Below are positions 1 through 7,503 of a DNA stretch of 17,655 bases, one piece after another. This stretch comes from Minisyncoccota bacterium (GTDB lineage Bacteria > Patescibacteriota > Minisyncoccia > UBA6257 > GWB1-50-10). The stretch covers positions 1-17,655 of the forward strand of contig JAGUWR010000038.1 in assembly GCA_020062265.1 (NCBI GenBank), given 5' to 3'. The notes under the pieces are model-generated. The model saw only the letters and a program-made list of their open reading frames with translations, searched no databases and had not been told where the DNA came from. Position numbers and translations under genes: made by a program. Each line of letters starts with the position of its first letter. Position 1 is the stretch's first letter.

Positions 1-2
1 AC

Positions 3-1307
3 TCTTTCTTTCGTCTCCGGGCTAATCTTAAAGTTAATTGGTTTGAAAAACTAAAAGCGGATTTTGGCGACGATTGGGAAAAAATTCACCACCTTATCAT
101 TTTGCCGATGTACCACGAGCCCTATGAGGTCGTGAGAGCGAGTTTTCAAAGTCTTATTGAAGTAAATTATCCAAAAGAAAAGGTTATTGTCGTTCTGGCG
201 ACCGAGGAGCGCGGCGGTTTAGAAGATCAAAAAGTTGCTGGTCAAATCGAGAAGGAGTTTAATAATCATTTTTTTAAGTTTTTTATTACTGTTCATCCGG
301 CCGGGATATCGGGGGAACTGCCGGGTAAGGGCTCAAACGAGACTTGGGCCGCGAGAGAAGCTAAACAGCGTCTCATTGATGCTCTTAAAATTCCTTACGA
401 AGACGTTCTCGTTTCCGTGTTTGATATTGATAGCCGTTCCGGCCGCGATTACTTTGCGATTTTAACGTATCGGTTCCTCGGAACACCCGATCGTCAACAA
501 GCCAGTTACCAGCCGATTCCTCTTTTTACCAACAATCTTCACAAAACTTTTGCTTTTGCCCGGCTGATCGGATTCACTTCAAGTTTCTGGCAGTTTATGC
601 AACAGGCCCGGCCTCACCGGATGGTCAGTTTTTCTTCCCACAGCATGCCGTTCAAAGCGCTGGCAGAAGCCGATTTCTGGCCGACCGATATTGTGTCCGA
701 GGATTCGCAGATTTTTTTTAAACTTTTCAACCATTACGGTGGGGATTGGCGGGTGGTGCCGCTTTTTTACCCCATCTATATGGACGCCGTCACCGGCGCT
801 ACTTTTTGGGAATCAATCAAGAATATTTATAAACAGCAAAGACGTTGGGCTTGGGGCGTGGAAAATTTTGTTTATTTAGCTACTATTTTTTTAAAAAATC
901 AGAACATTAGTTTTTCTAAAAAATTGTTTTGGTTTTATAATACCTTTACCGGTTTTTACTCCTGGTCTACCAGTTCTTTTGTTATTTTTCTGTTTGGCTG
1001 GCTGCCTAATGTTATTGGTGTGTCCGAATTCCAAGCTACAGTCGCCTCCTATAATCTTCCTCGAATCACCGGCTGGCTGATGAATGGCAGTGTTTTTGGC
1101 ATTGTTACGATCGCGTTTTTAAGCATTCTTCTTTTGCCGCCGCGGCTCCCCTGGCTCAAGAAGCGTCATTATATTCTCTATCTCTTTCAGTGGATACTTC
1201 TCCCGCCTACTTTTATATTTATCGGCGCTCTGCCAGCTCTTGATGCTCAGACCAGAATGATGCTGGGCGGCCGATTTCGTTTAGGGTTCTGGAAAACCCC
1301 AAAGTAG
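3..1307 (+). CDS. Processive family-2 glycosyltransferase, membrane-bound (5' end outside window)
   Basis: The frame is open from base 3 with no start upstream of the ATG at 102, and the residues before that ATG (ending HHLIILPM) read as glycosyltransferase sequence, so the gene is cut by the window edge. Visible GT-A features are a DID metal-binding motif at 423-431, an acceptor-site SED near 697-705, and a QQRRW motif at 834-848 of the kind that marks processive GT2 enzymes (cellulose/hyaluronan synthase type). The C-terminal third is hydrophobic with about three or four membrane segments (roughly 890-1270). It probably transfers sugars from a nucleotide-sugar donor to a growing surface polysaccharide or lipid carrier at the cytoplasmic membrane; the sugar cannot be read from sequence. 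recO starts 2 nt after its stop, so the two are probably cotranscribed. Confidence 0.85.
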   Translation, partial: SFFRLRANLKVNWFEKLKADFGDDWEKIHHLIILPMYHEPYEVVRASFQSLIEVNYPKEKVIVVLATEERGGLEDQKVAGQIEKEFNNHFFKFFITVHPAGISGELPGKGSNETWAAREAKQRLIDALKIPYEDVLVSVFDIDSRSGRDYFAILTYRFLGTPDRQQASYQPIPLFTNNLHKTFAFARLIGFTSSFWQFMQQARPHRMVSFSSHSMPFKALAEADFWPTDIVSEDSQIFFKLFNHYGGDWRVVPLFYPIYMDAVTGATFWESIKNIYKQQRRWAWGVENFVYLATIFLKNQNISFSKKLFWFYNTFTGFYSWSTSSFVIFLFGWLPNVIGVSEFQATVASYNLPRITGWLMNGSVFGIVTIAFLSILLLPPRLPWLKKRHYILYLFQWILLPPTFIFIGALPALDAQTRMMLGGRFRLGFWKTPK

Positions 1308-1309
1308 CC

Positions 1310-1846
1310 ATGAGAGAATGTTTAACCGAAGCTATTGTTCTTAGCGTGAAGTCCGGCAGTGGGCAAGATAGCGTAGCAGATTTTTACACCCGAGAGCTGG
1401 GCCGAATTAGAGCAAGAGTCACGAGCGGCCGAAAAATTTTGTCAAAACTTACACCCCACCTTGACGTGCTAAACCTAGTAAACCTCCGCTTAGTTGAGAA
1501 GAGACAGTTTATTGTTGCCGACGTCGTAACTAAAGACCGTTTCTCAGAGCTAAGAAGTTCTTCAACAAAACTTGCTTTAGCTCTTAATTTTCTTCGTGTT
1601 CTTCGCGCGATTTCTTATCCAGCCGAGCCGGACCCTCGTCTCTGGCATTGGCTGATTCGTTCTTTCCGTTCAAAGCGTTTTAACTATCGCGAATTTTTAA
1701 AAATTTTAGGTTATGATCCAGCCGCGGCGTGCTGTGAGGTTTGCGGCGCGCGGCAACTCACCCATTTTTTTCTCAAAGATCAGTCGTTTTTGTGTTACCG
1801 TTGCCATACCAAGTTTCCTAAAAATAAGCTATTATATTTACAATAA
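1310..1846 (+). CDS. recO: DNA repair protein RecO (short form)
   Basis: 178 residues. The N terminus (EAIVLSVKSGSGQDSVADFYTRELGRI) has the RecO OB-fold pattern, a strand followed by a 'D' loop and the 'elGri' strand. The C-terminal half holds the zinc-binding cluster CEVCG...CYRCH (about residues 140-168) found in many RecO proteins. RecO works with RecR to load RecA on SSB-coated single strands and anneals complementary strands in RecF-pathway repair. At 178 residues it is shorter than the roughly 240 typical of the family; the helical part between the OB fold and the zinc site looks reduced. It starts 2 nt after the glycosyltransferase stop and ends 8 nt before the next gene. No Shine-Dalgarno is visible before the ATG. 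Confidence 0.85.
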   Translation: MRECLTEAIVLSVKSGSGQDSVADFYTRELGRIRARVTSGRKILSKLTPHLDVLNLVNLRLVEKRQFIVADVVTKDRFSELRSSSTKLALALNFLRVLRAISYPAEPDPRLWHWLIRSFRSKRFNYREFLKILGYDPAAACCEVCGARQLTHFFLKDQSFLCYRCHTKFPKNKLLYLQ

Positions 1847-1854
1847 CGGAAATT

Positions 1855-3726
1855 ATGTCTTTAGAAGATTTAGAAAAAGAAATTTACGGTTTCAAAAAAG
1901 CCGGTCCGCCTCGCGAGCCCCAAAAAATTCCTCGCCAACCAGCGCGAAAAATTGATGAAGTAGCTGAAAGTTGGGGAGAGTTAGAAAAAAAAGACCAAAA
2001 AAAGGGAGGATATTTTCTCAAGGCGGTAATCGGCATTAGTCTAGCAGTGATTGCCTTTGGCGTTTTTTTAATTTTTCAGTACTTGGGTGATTCTTCCGGA
2101 CCTCAGATTAAAATTGAAGCAGTCACTCCGCCTGCGGTTCGGGCCGGCGTTCCTTTTGAGGCGATTATTAATGTAAGCAATCAATCGAGCATTGTTCTTC
2201 AGAACGCTTCTTTGGGCTTGACATTGCCGCCGGGTCTCGTTTCTTCGGGCAGGGGAGAGACCGGCGGTGAAATTCGCGAACTTCTTGGTGATATCGGCGT
2301 CGGCGGCATAACCAGACGAAGTTTTACTCTTATTGCGATAGAGGATGACGATAGAGGAGTTAAAAGAATCAACGTGAATTTTCTTTATAGTACCGGCTCA
2401 CGGGAGCGTTTTGAACAGAAAACGGTTAAAGAAGTTATTGTTGAAGGGCCAGCGATTGAAGCCGAAGCGAAAGTGCCGGAGCGAGTCCTAAGCGGGTCGG
2501 CTTTTGAGATCGAAATACGTTATCGTAATGTCTCGGATTTCGATTTTGAATCGCTGGCTCTTGAAGTTATCTATCCCCAAGGTTTCGAGTTCATATCGGC
2601 CAGCTTGCCGCCCAGTTCTCTTAACAATTATTGGAATTTAGGGGGATTGAGAGCCGGTTCAAGCGGCGTTCTTAAGATTAAAGGTTCGGCCGCGGCGCCG
2701 GGACAGGCATACTTTAGCGTCCCCGCGGCCATTAGCGCCGAGATTAACGGCCAAAAGTTTGTGGTGAGTAAAACAAACCTTAGTTTTTCCATCGCCCCTT
2801 CACCAATTGAACTCTCCGTCGTTGTTAATAATAATCCGGACTACGTTGCCCGCATTAGTGATCGACTAAGTTACGCTATAGGTTATCAAAACCAGAGCGG
2901 TATTGCTCTTGCCGATGCGGTTATCCGCGCCAAACTAACCGGCGAATTATTTGATATCGCTACTCTCCAAACGCGTGCCCAGATTGATTCTTTAACCAAT
3001 ACTTTAACCTGGAATGCTTCCAATATTTCCGAATTGCGGCTCCTCCAGCCGGCTGCTAGCGGCGTAGTCAGTTTTGATATCCGTTTGCTTCCTAATTTCC
3101 CGATTAAACGTCTTAATGACAAAAATTACCTGCTTAAATTAGAAGTAACAATGGATTCGCCAACCGTGCCTTACTACCTTGAAGCGGCTAAAACTTCAGC
3201 CGCGGCAGCGAGCGAGATAAAGGTATCGGGGTATATTTCGGTTGACGCTCAAGCTTTTTACCGCGATGCGGCTTCAGGGGTACTTAATCTCGGCGCAATG
3301 CCACCCAAAGTTAACGAGTTGACTCAATACACCATCCACTGGGTGATTAAAAATTATGCCACCGACGTCAAAGATGTAGAGTTACGGGCGTTTCTCCAGT
3401 CCGGCGTGAGCTTGACAGGCATCGTCAAGAGCAACATCGATTCTGTGCCGCTTTATAACGAACGGACCCAAGAAGTTGTTTGGCGGATTGAACGGATACT
3501 GGCTGCGAAAGGAGTCATTAATGAACCAATTGAAGCGATTTTTCAAATTCAAGCCGTTCCCAATGCAACTCAAGTTGGTCAATACCAGCCGCTCTTGAGC
3601 GAAACAAGAATTAAAGCCGTTGATGAATTTACTGGTTTACAGCTTGAAAATTTTGATACTGTTCTCACCACTTCATTGCCCGATGATGTTACGGTCGGCC
3701 AGGGCGGCGGGAGGGTGGTGCAGTAA
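1855..3726 (+). CDS. Membrane-anchored extracellular protein with DUF11/Ig-like beta repeats
   Basis: 623 residues. A charged, proline-containing cytoplasmic tail (1-50) is followed by one transmembrane segment (about 54-76) and a long extracellular part. That part has repeating beta-sandwich-like blocks, each with a 'V..G..F...I.Y.N.S' start and an 'L..P.GF.F.SA..' middle, as in DUF11-like and CARDB-like surface domains (for example near residues 85-200, 200-310, 320-450 and 465-610). There is no catalytic motif and no cysteine pattern, so a structural or adhesive surface role is inferred. A weak -10-like TATATT lies at 1833-1838, inside the end of recO, and could give an independent transcript; no good ribosome binding site precedes the ATG. 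The specific function is unknown. Confidence 0.75.
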   Translation: MSLEDLEKEIYGFKKAGPPREPQKIPRQPARKIDEVAESWGELEKKDQKKGGYFLKAVIGISLAVIAFGVFLIFQYLGDSSGPQIKIEAVTPPAVRAGVPFEAIINVSNQSSIVLQNASLGLTLPPGLVSSGRGETGGEIRELLGDIGVGGITRRSFTLIAIEDDDRGVKRINVNFLYSTGSRERFEQKTVKEVIVEGPAIEAEAKVPERVLSGSAFEIEIRYRNVSDFDFESLALEVIYPQGFEFISASLPPSSLNNYWNLGGLRAGSSGVLKIKGSAAAPGQAYFSVPAAISAEINGQKFVVSKTNLSFSIAPSPIELSVVVNNNPDYVARISDRLSYAIGYQNQSGIALADAVIRAKLTGELFDIATLQTRAQIDSLTNTLTWNASNISELRLLQPAASGVVSFDIRLLPNFPIKRLNDKNYLLKLEVTMDSPTVPYYLEAAKTSAAAASEIKVSGYISVDAQAFYRDAASGVLNLGAMPPKVNELTQYTIHWVIKNYATDVKDVELRAFLQSGVSLTGIVKSNIDSVPLYNERTQEVVWRIERILAAKGVINEPIEAIFQIQAVPNATQVGQYQPLLSETRIKAVDEFTGLQLENFDTVLTTSLPDDVTVGQGGGRVVQ

Positions 3727-3765
3727 TTAGACCTATTAGACTAATAGGACTTATTGGACTTATGA
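3727..3765 (+). repeat. Degenerate tandem repeat (TATTAGACC/TATTGGACT family) with small palindrome, before glyS
   Basis: The spacer between the surface protein and glyS is built from near-copies of a roughly 9-10 nt unit (TATTAGACC, TATTAGACT, AATAGGACT, TATTGGACT). It includes an 8-bp perfect inverted repeat, CCTATTAG and CTAATAGG, around one A at 3732-3748. Read on the opposite strand the units become ATAAGTCC, the same word that builds the repeat inside leuS at 11923-11967. No ribosome binding site is visible, so the glyS ATG directly abuts the repeat. Confidence 0.7.
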
Positions 3766-5135
3766 ATTTGTTGGAAAAAATATCATCATTGGCCAAGCGC
3801 CGAGGTTTTATTTATCCCGGTTCGGAAATATACGGCGGTCTGGCCGGTTTCTACGACTGGGGGCATTTGGGCAATGAGCTTAAATTTAACATCAAGCAGA
3901 CCTGGTGGCGGGATACGGTTCAGCTTCGTGATGATGTCGTCGGTCTTTCCGCGGCCATCGTTATGAATCCGAAGGCCTGGGAGGCCTCGGGGCATCTTAC
4001 CGGTTTTTCGGACGTTCTGGTGGAATGCCCGAAGTGCCACAAGCGTTTCAAAGCCGATGAGCTTGGAAAGAAAAATGAGTCATTGGTCTGCGTTGAATGC
4101 AGTGAAATTTTTAAAGGTAAGGCTCGTCAGTTTAATTTGATGTTTAAGACATTCGTGGGGGCGGCCGAGGAGGCGGCAGCGGTTGCCTATCTCCGTCCCG
4201 AAACTGCCGGCGGCATTTTCGTAAATTTTAAGAATGTTCTCCAAACAAACCGGTTGAAAATCCCTTTTGGTATTGCCCAGATCGGGAAGGCCTTTCGGAA
4301 CGAGATAAACCCGCGCGATTTCGTGTTTCGCATCCGCGAGTTTGAACAAATGGAACTGGAGTATTTTATTCACCCCGTTAGAAATAATCCCGTTAAGCAG
4401 GATGCCGCCGTGCCACCTCAGGCGGCAGGGCGGATTTCTAACGGGGTAAAACCTCAAACACCCACAGAATGGCTAAGTTATTGGGTGGGCAGAAGACTTA
4501 AATGGTACGAATCAATCGGATTAAAAAACATCCGTCTCCGAGAACAGAGTCAAGAAGAGCGCGCCCACTATTCGCGGGCAACCGTAGATATTGAATATAA
4601 ATTTCCGTTTGGCTGGCAAGAAATTGAAGGCGTGGCCAATCGCGGCGATTTTGACCTTACTGCCCAGATGAAAGTTTCTGGTAAAGATTTAAACTATTTT
4701 GACGAGGAAACAAAAGAACAATACACGCCTTATGTGATTGAACCTTCGGCTGGTGTGGAAAGGATTGCCTTGGCAGTTCTTTGTGAGGCCTATCTTGAGG
4801 AAAAAGAACGGATTGTGCTAAAACTTAATTCCAAGCTCGCGCCTTACAAAGCGGCAGTATTTCCGCTTTTAGCGAACAAAGAAAAATTAGTAGAGCTGGC
4901 TCGTTCAATTTACGATGATTTGAAAACTGAATTTATGACGGCTTGGGACGATCGCGGCAATATCGGTAAGCGTTACTACAGCCAGGACGAAATCGGCACG
5001 CCCTTCTGTATTACCGTTGATTTTGAAAGTTTGGAGAAAAATGATGTAACCGTTCGGGGCAGGGACACGATGAAACAAGTGAGGGTGGGAATTAGGGAAT
5101 TAAAAGAATATCTCAAAAAGAAGTTAGTGAAATAA
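3762..5135 (+). CDS. glyS: Glycyl-tRNA synthetase, homodimeric class II type
   Basis: 457 residues. It charges tRNA-Gly in translation. All class II landmarks are visible: the N-terminal RRGFIYPGSEIYGG block, a four-cysteine zinc site (CPKC...CVEC, about residues 89-113), the RPETAGGIF glycine-pocket segment, motif 2 (FRNEINPRDFVFRIREFEQMELE), and motif 3 (EPSAGVERIALAVL). A C-terminal anticodon-binding domain follows (from about residue 360, ending with the RGRDTMKQ segment). The layout is the single-chain alpha2 type (archaeal/eukaryotic and some bacterial), not the alpha2beta2 GlyQ/GlyS type. About 26 residues after motif 2 (204-229) are encoded by a nested palindromic element (4373-4446) and match nothing in the enzyme core. 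Its stop codon directly abuts the ATG of the M16 protease gene. Confidence 0.93.
   Translation: MNLLEKISSLAKRRGFIYPGSEIYGGLAGFYDWGHLGNELKFNIKQTWWRDTVQLRDDVVGLSAAIVMNPKAWEASGHLTGFSDVLVECPKCHKRFKADELGKKNESLVCVECSEIFKGKARQFNLMFKTFVGAAEEAAAVAYLRPETAGGIFVNFKNVLQTNRLKIPFGIAQIGKAFRNEINPRDFVFRIREFEQMELEYFIHPVRNNPVKQDAAVPPQAAGRISNGVKPQTPTEWLSYWVGRRLKWYESIGLKNIRLREQSQEERAHYSRATVDIEYKFPFGWQEIEGVANRGDFDLTAQMKVSGKDLNYFDEETKEQYTPYVIEPSAGVERIALAVLCEAYLEEKERIVLKLNSKLAPYKAAVFPLLANKEKLVELARSIYDDLKTEFMTAWDDRGNIGKRYYSQDEIGTPFCITVDFESLEKNDVTVRGRDTMKQVRVGIRELKEYLKKKLVK
4373..4446 (+). repeat. In-frame palindromic element inside glyS
   Basis: A 74-bp element with perfect 13-bp terminal inverted repeats, CCCCGTTAGAAAT at 4373-4385 and its reverse complement at 4434-4446. 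It also contains a nested 7-bp stem, TGCCGCC at 4403-4409 with GGCGGCA at 4421-4427. The whole element is read through in frame as a linker (PVRNNPVKQ... ISNGVK) after motif 2 of GlyRS. The structure resembles small non-autonomous palindromic elements that enter coding sequence in frame, as Rickettsia palindromic elements do. No flanking target duplication is obvious. Confidence 0.85.
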
Positions 5136-6401
5136 ATGAATTTCCAAAAAATAAAATTTGACAATGGGCTGAGGTTAATTTTAGCGCCCCAGCCGGTGAG
5201 TTCGGCAACCACGGTGATGGTTTTGGTTGAGGCCGGTTCTAAATATGAAACTAAGGAAATCAACGGTCTTTCTCATTTTTTAGAGCATATGTGTTTTAAA
5301 GGCACGACCAAACGACCGACTCAACTCGCCATCAGCACCGAGCTGGATAATTTAGGCGCCGAATACAATGCTTTTACCAGCCGGGAATATACCGGCTATT
5401 ACGCTAAAGCCCGCAATGAAAATTTTGACAAGATTTTAGACGTCGTTACTGATATGTATCTTAATCCTCTTTTTGACCCTGAAGAAATTAATAAAGAACG
5501 CGGCCCGATTATTGAAGAAATTAATATGTATGAAGATCTGCCGATGCAGAAAGTTTCGGAATTGTTTTTTAATTTAGTTTATGGCGACCAGCCGGCCGGC
5601 TGGAGCGTAGCCGGGACCAAAGAAAATATTCTTCGGCTCCAACGCGAAGATTTTATAAATTATCGAAAGGCCCACTATGTAGCGCAATCAACAATCGTTA
5701 TTGTTGCCGGCGGGTTTTCCGCCGAAAGCGTTGAAGAAAAAATCAGAAATGTTTTTACGGCGCTAAAAGTAAACAAGAAATCGCCTAAAGCGCCAGTCGT
5801 TGAAGAGCAGGGAAAAGCGCGTTTTTCCCCTGCTTATAAAACAACTGATCAGACTCATTTGGTTTTGGGTTTTCGAGCTTTTGACGTTCACGATGAAAGA
5901 CGTTTTGCACTCGGTATTTTAGCTGATATTCTGGGCGGCGGCATCAGTTCCCGACTTTTCCAGAAAATCAGAAGCGAGCTCGGCGCCGCTTATTACATTA
6001 GCGCTTCGCCCGACTTTTATACTGACCACGGCCTTTTTTTGATTTCGGCCGGAGTGAGCAATGATAAAGTTGAAGAGGCGGTAAGGATTGCGTTAAGCGA
6101 GTGTTTCAAACTTAAAGAAAATCTAATCGACGAGCGTGAGTTAAGAAAAGTTAAAGAACATCTAATTGGTCATTTATTTTTATCGCTGGAAAGCTCTGAC
6201 GAGTTTGCTGTTTTTTACGGCAGTCAGGAAATTTCAGGCAATCCTCTTATGGTGCCTCAAGTTCTTGCTCAGCGAATCCAAGCAGTCACCGCCGAAGAGA
6301 TTCGTAAGGTTGCTCGTTTTATTTTTGAAAACAACCGCCTCAATCTCGCTTTCATCGGTCCCTTGAAAGATAAGGATTTTGGTAACATACTTAAGATATA
6401 A
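5136..6401 (+). CDS. M16-family zinc metallopeptidase (processing peptidase/PqqL-like)
   Basis: 421 residues, a single two-lobed half unit of the M16B (mitochondrial processing peptidase-like) type. The inverted zinc motif HxxEH is at His47-Glu50-His51 (HFLEHM), with the third ligand Glu127 exactly 76 residues after His51, the classical spacing. The C-terminal lobe keeps the conserved SSRLFQKIRSELGAAYYISA segment (about residues 270-290), which carries the Arg/Tyr substrate-binding pair. It is therefore predicted to be an active peptidase rather than a non-catalytic subunit. No signal peptide is visible, so it probably acts in the cytoplasm on small or unfolded peptides; substrates are unknown. 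The ATG follows the glyS stop with no gap and no Shine-Dalgarno, which suggests translational coupling. Confidence 0.9.
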   Translation: MNFQKIKFDNGLRLILAPQPVSSATTVMVLVEAGSKYETKEINGLSHFLEHMCFKGTTKRPTQLAISTELDNLGAEYNAFTSREYTGYYAKARNENFDKILDVVTDMYLNPLFDPEEINKERGPIIEEINMYEDLPMQKVSELFFNLVYGDQPAGWSVAGTKENILRLQREDFINYRKAHYVAQSTIVIVAGGFSAESVEEKIRNVFTALKVNKKSPKAPVVEEQGKARFSPAYKTTDQTHLVLGFRAFDVHDERRFALGILADILGGGISSRLFQKIRSELGAAYYISASPDFYTDHGLFLISAGVSNDKVEEAVRIALSECFKLKENLIDERELRKVKEHLIGHLFLSLESSDEFAVFYGSQEISGNPLMVPQVLAQRIQAVTAEEIRKVARFIFENNRLNLAFIGPLKDKDFGNILKI

Positions 6402-6402
6402 G

Positions 6403-6480
6403 CTGATGCGAATATACGAATAATGCGAATCTCCGAATGACGTATTCGTATGCGCCTATTCGCTAAGGCTATTCGCATAC
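6403..6480 (+). repeat. Imperfect inverted-repeat spacer built on (A/T)GCGAAT/ATTCGC words
   Basis: The whole 79-nt spacer between the M16 protease and the PerM-like gene consists of repeated words: ATGCGAATA, TACGAATA, ATGCGAAT and CCGAATGACG on the left, then TATTCGTATGCG, CTATTCGC and CTATTCGCAT on the right. The left and right halves are reverse-complementary, with ATGCGAATA near 6406 pairing with TATTCGCAT at 6470-6478, so the transcript could fold into an interrupted hairpin. There is no following T-run, so it does not look like a classical terminator. It abuts the next ATG at 6481. Confidence 0.65.
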
Positions 6481-7503
6481 ATGGAGAAAGAAACCCCCAT
6501 CAATATTTCTTGGAATACGCTCTGGCGAGTGCTTTTCTTTGTTTTTCTTGCGGTTCTGCTCTATCTTGCCCGAGAAGCAGTCGTGGTTCTACTTGCTTCA
6601 GCTGTCATTTCACTTGGTCTTGAGCCATTGGTTGGTTTTCTTGAAAAGCGGCGGATTCCGAGAATTTTGGGCGCCCTTATTGTTTTTTTTCTCGTCCTTT
6701 TGATTTTCGCCGCCGCGATTTACCTCGTGGTGCCGGTGATTGCAAGCGAGATAGGAAGTTTTTTTGAACAACTTAACCAGGCATTTTCGTCAATTTTTGG
6801 TTTCAGCATATCAAAGGCATCACTTGAAGTTTTTAAAGGAGGGTTGGATAAGGCGCTTGAATTCGTCCGTACCAGCAACATTTCGATCGGCGGCGCGGTT
6901 TCCTCAATGTTTAATAATCTCATCCTTGTTGCGGCAACCATCCTTGTCACTTTCTATCTTATGGTGGAGAAAGATGGTGTTGAAAGATTTTTAAGAGCAA
7001 TTTTGCCGGACGCTTACGAGCGTACCATCCTTACCATTTTTACCAAATTCAAGATTAAGATTAGGCGGTGGATGCTCGCTCAATTGGTATTGAGCGCGGC
7101 GGTCGGGGTCCTTACTGGTCTCGGCGCCTGGCTTCTCGGGATACGTTACCCGGCTGTTATCGGAATACTCGCCGCCGTTTTTGAGATTGTGCCGGTAATC
7201 GGTCCGGTTCTTGTCGGTATTATTGCTTTTCTCATTGCTATTTCTGATTCACTCCTTCTTGGTCTTTACGCTCTTATTTTCTTTACCATCGTTCAGCAAT
7301 TCGAAAGTCACGTTCTTACCCCGATCATTATTGGTCGGACAATGAGGATCCATCCGGTTCTGGTTATTGTTTCTCTTATCGCCGGCGCTCAAGTAGCCGG
7401 TTTCGTCGGCGTTCTTCTGGCTGTGCCGATTGCGGTGGCGGTCCAAGAAGTGGTGGGATATCTTTCTGAAAGCAAATCCCATCGTCCTCGCCTTGATATA
7501 TGA
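6481..7503 (+). CDS. AI-2E/PerM-family integral membrane transporter
   Basis: 340 residues with about seven or eight membrane segments: two near residues 12-50, one near 60-84, one near 143-163, then a cluster from about 198 to 325. The soluble loop between the third and fourth segments (about 85-140, with amphipathic helices) and the family-typical tail (GPVLVGIIAFLIAI, QQFESHVLTPIIIGRTMRIHPVLVIVSLIAG, GFVGVLLAVPIAVAVQEV) identify the AI-2E transporter-like (PF01594) family. Characterised members are thought to export autoinducer-2 or to act in ion or other solute antiport; the substrate cannot be assigned here. It overlaps metG by 4 nt (ATGA), so the two are probably translationally coupled. 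No ribosome binding site is visible upstream, only the inverted-repeat spacer. Confidence 0.88.
   Translation: MEKETPINISWNTLWRVLFFVFLAVLLYLAREAVVVLLASAVISLGLEPLVGFLEKRRIPRILGALIVFFLVLLIFAAAIYLVVPVIASEIGSFFEQLNQAFSSIFGFSISKASLEVFKGGLDKALEFVRTSNISIGGAVSSMFNNLILVAATILVTFYLMVEKDGVERFLRAILPDAYERTILTIFTKFKIKIRRWMLAQLVLSAAVGVLTGLGAWLLGIRYPAVIGILAAVFEIVPVIGPVLVGIIAFLIAISDSLLLGLYALIFFTIVQQFESHVLTPIIIGRTMRIHPVLVIVSLIAGAQVAGFVGVLLAVPIAVAVQEVVGYLSESKSHRPRLDI

Noticed and set aside
4080..4457. 125-codon minus-strand open frame
   Set aside because: It is opposite the conserved motif 2 region of glycyl-tRNA synthetase. Its reading through the palindrome is expected from the element's symmetry.
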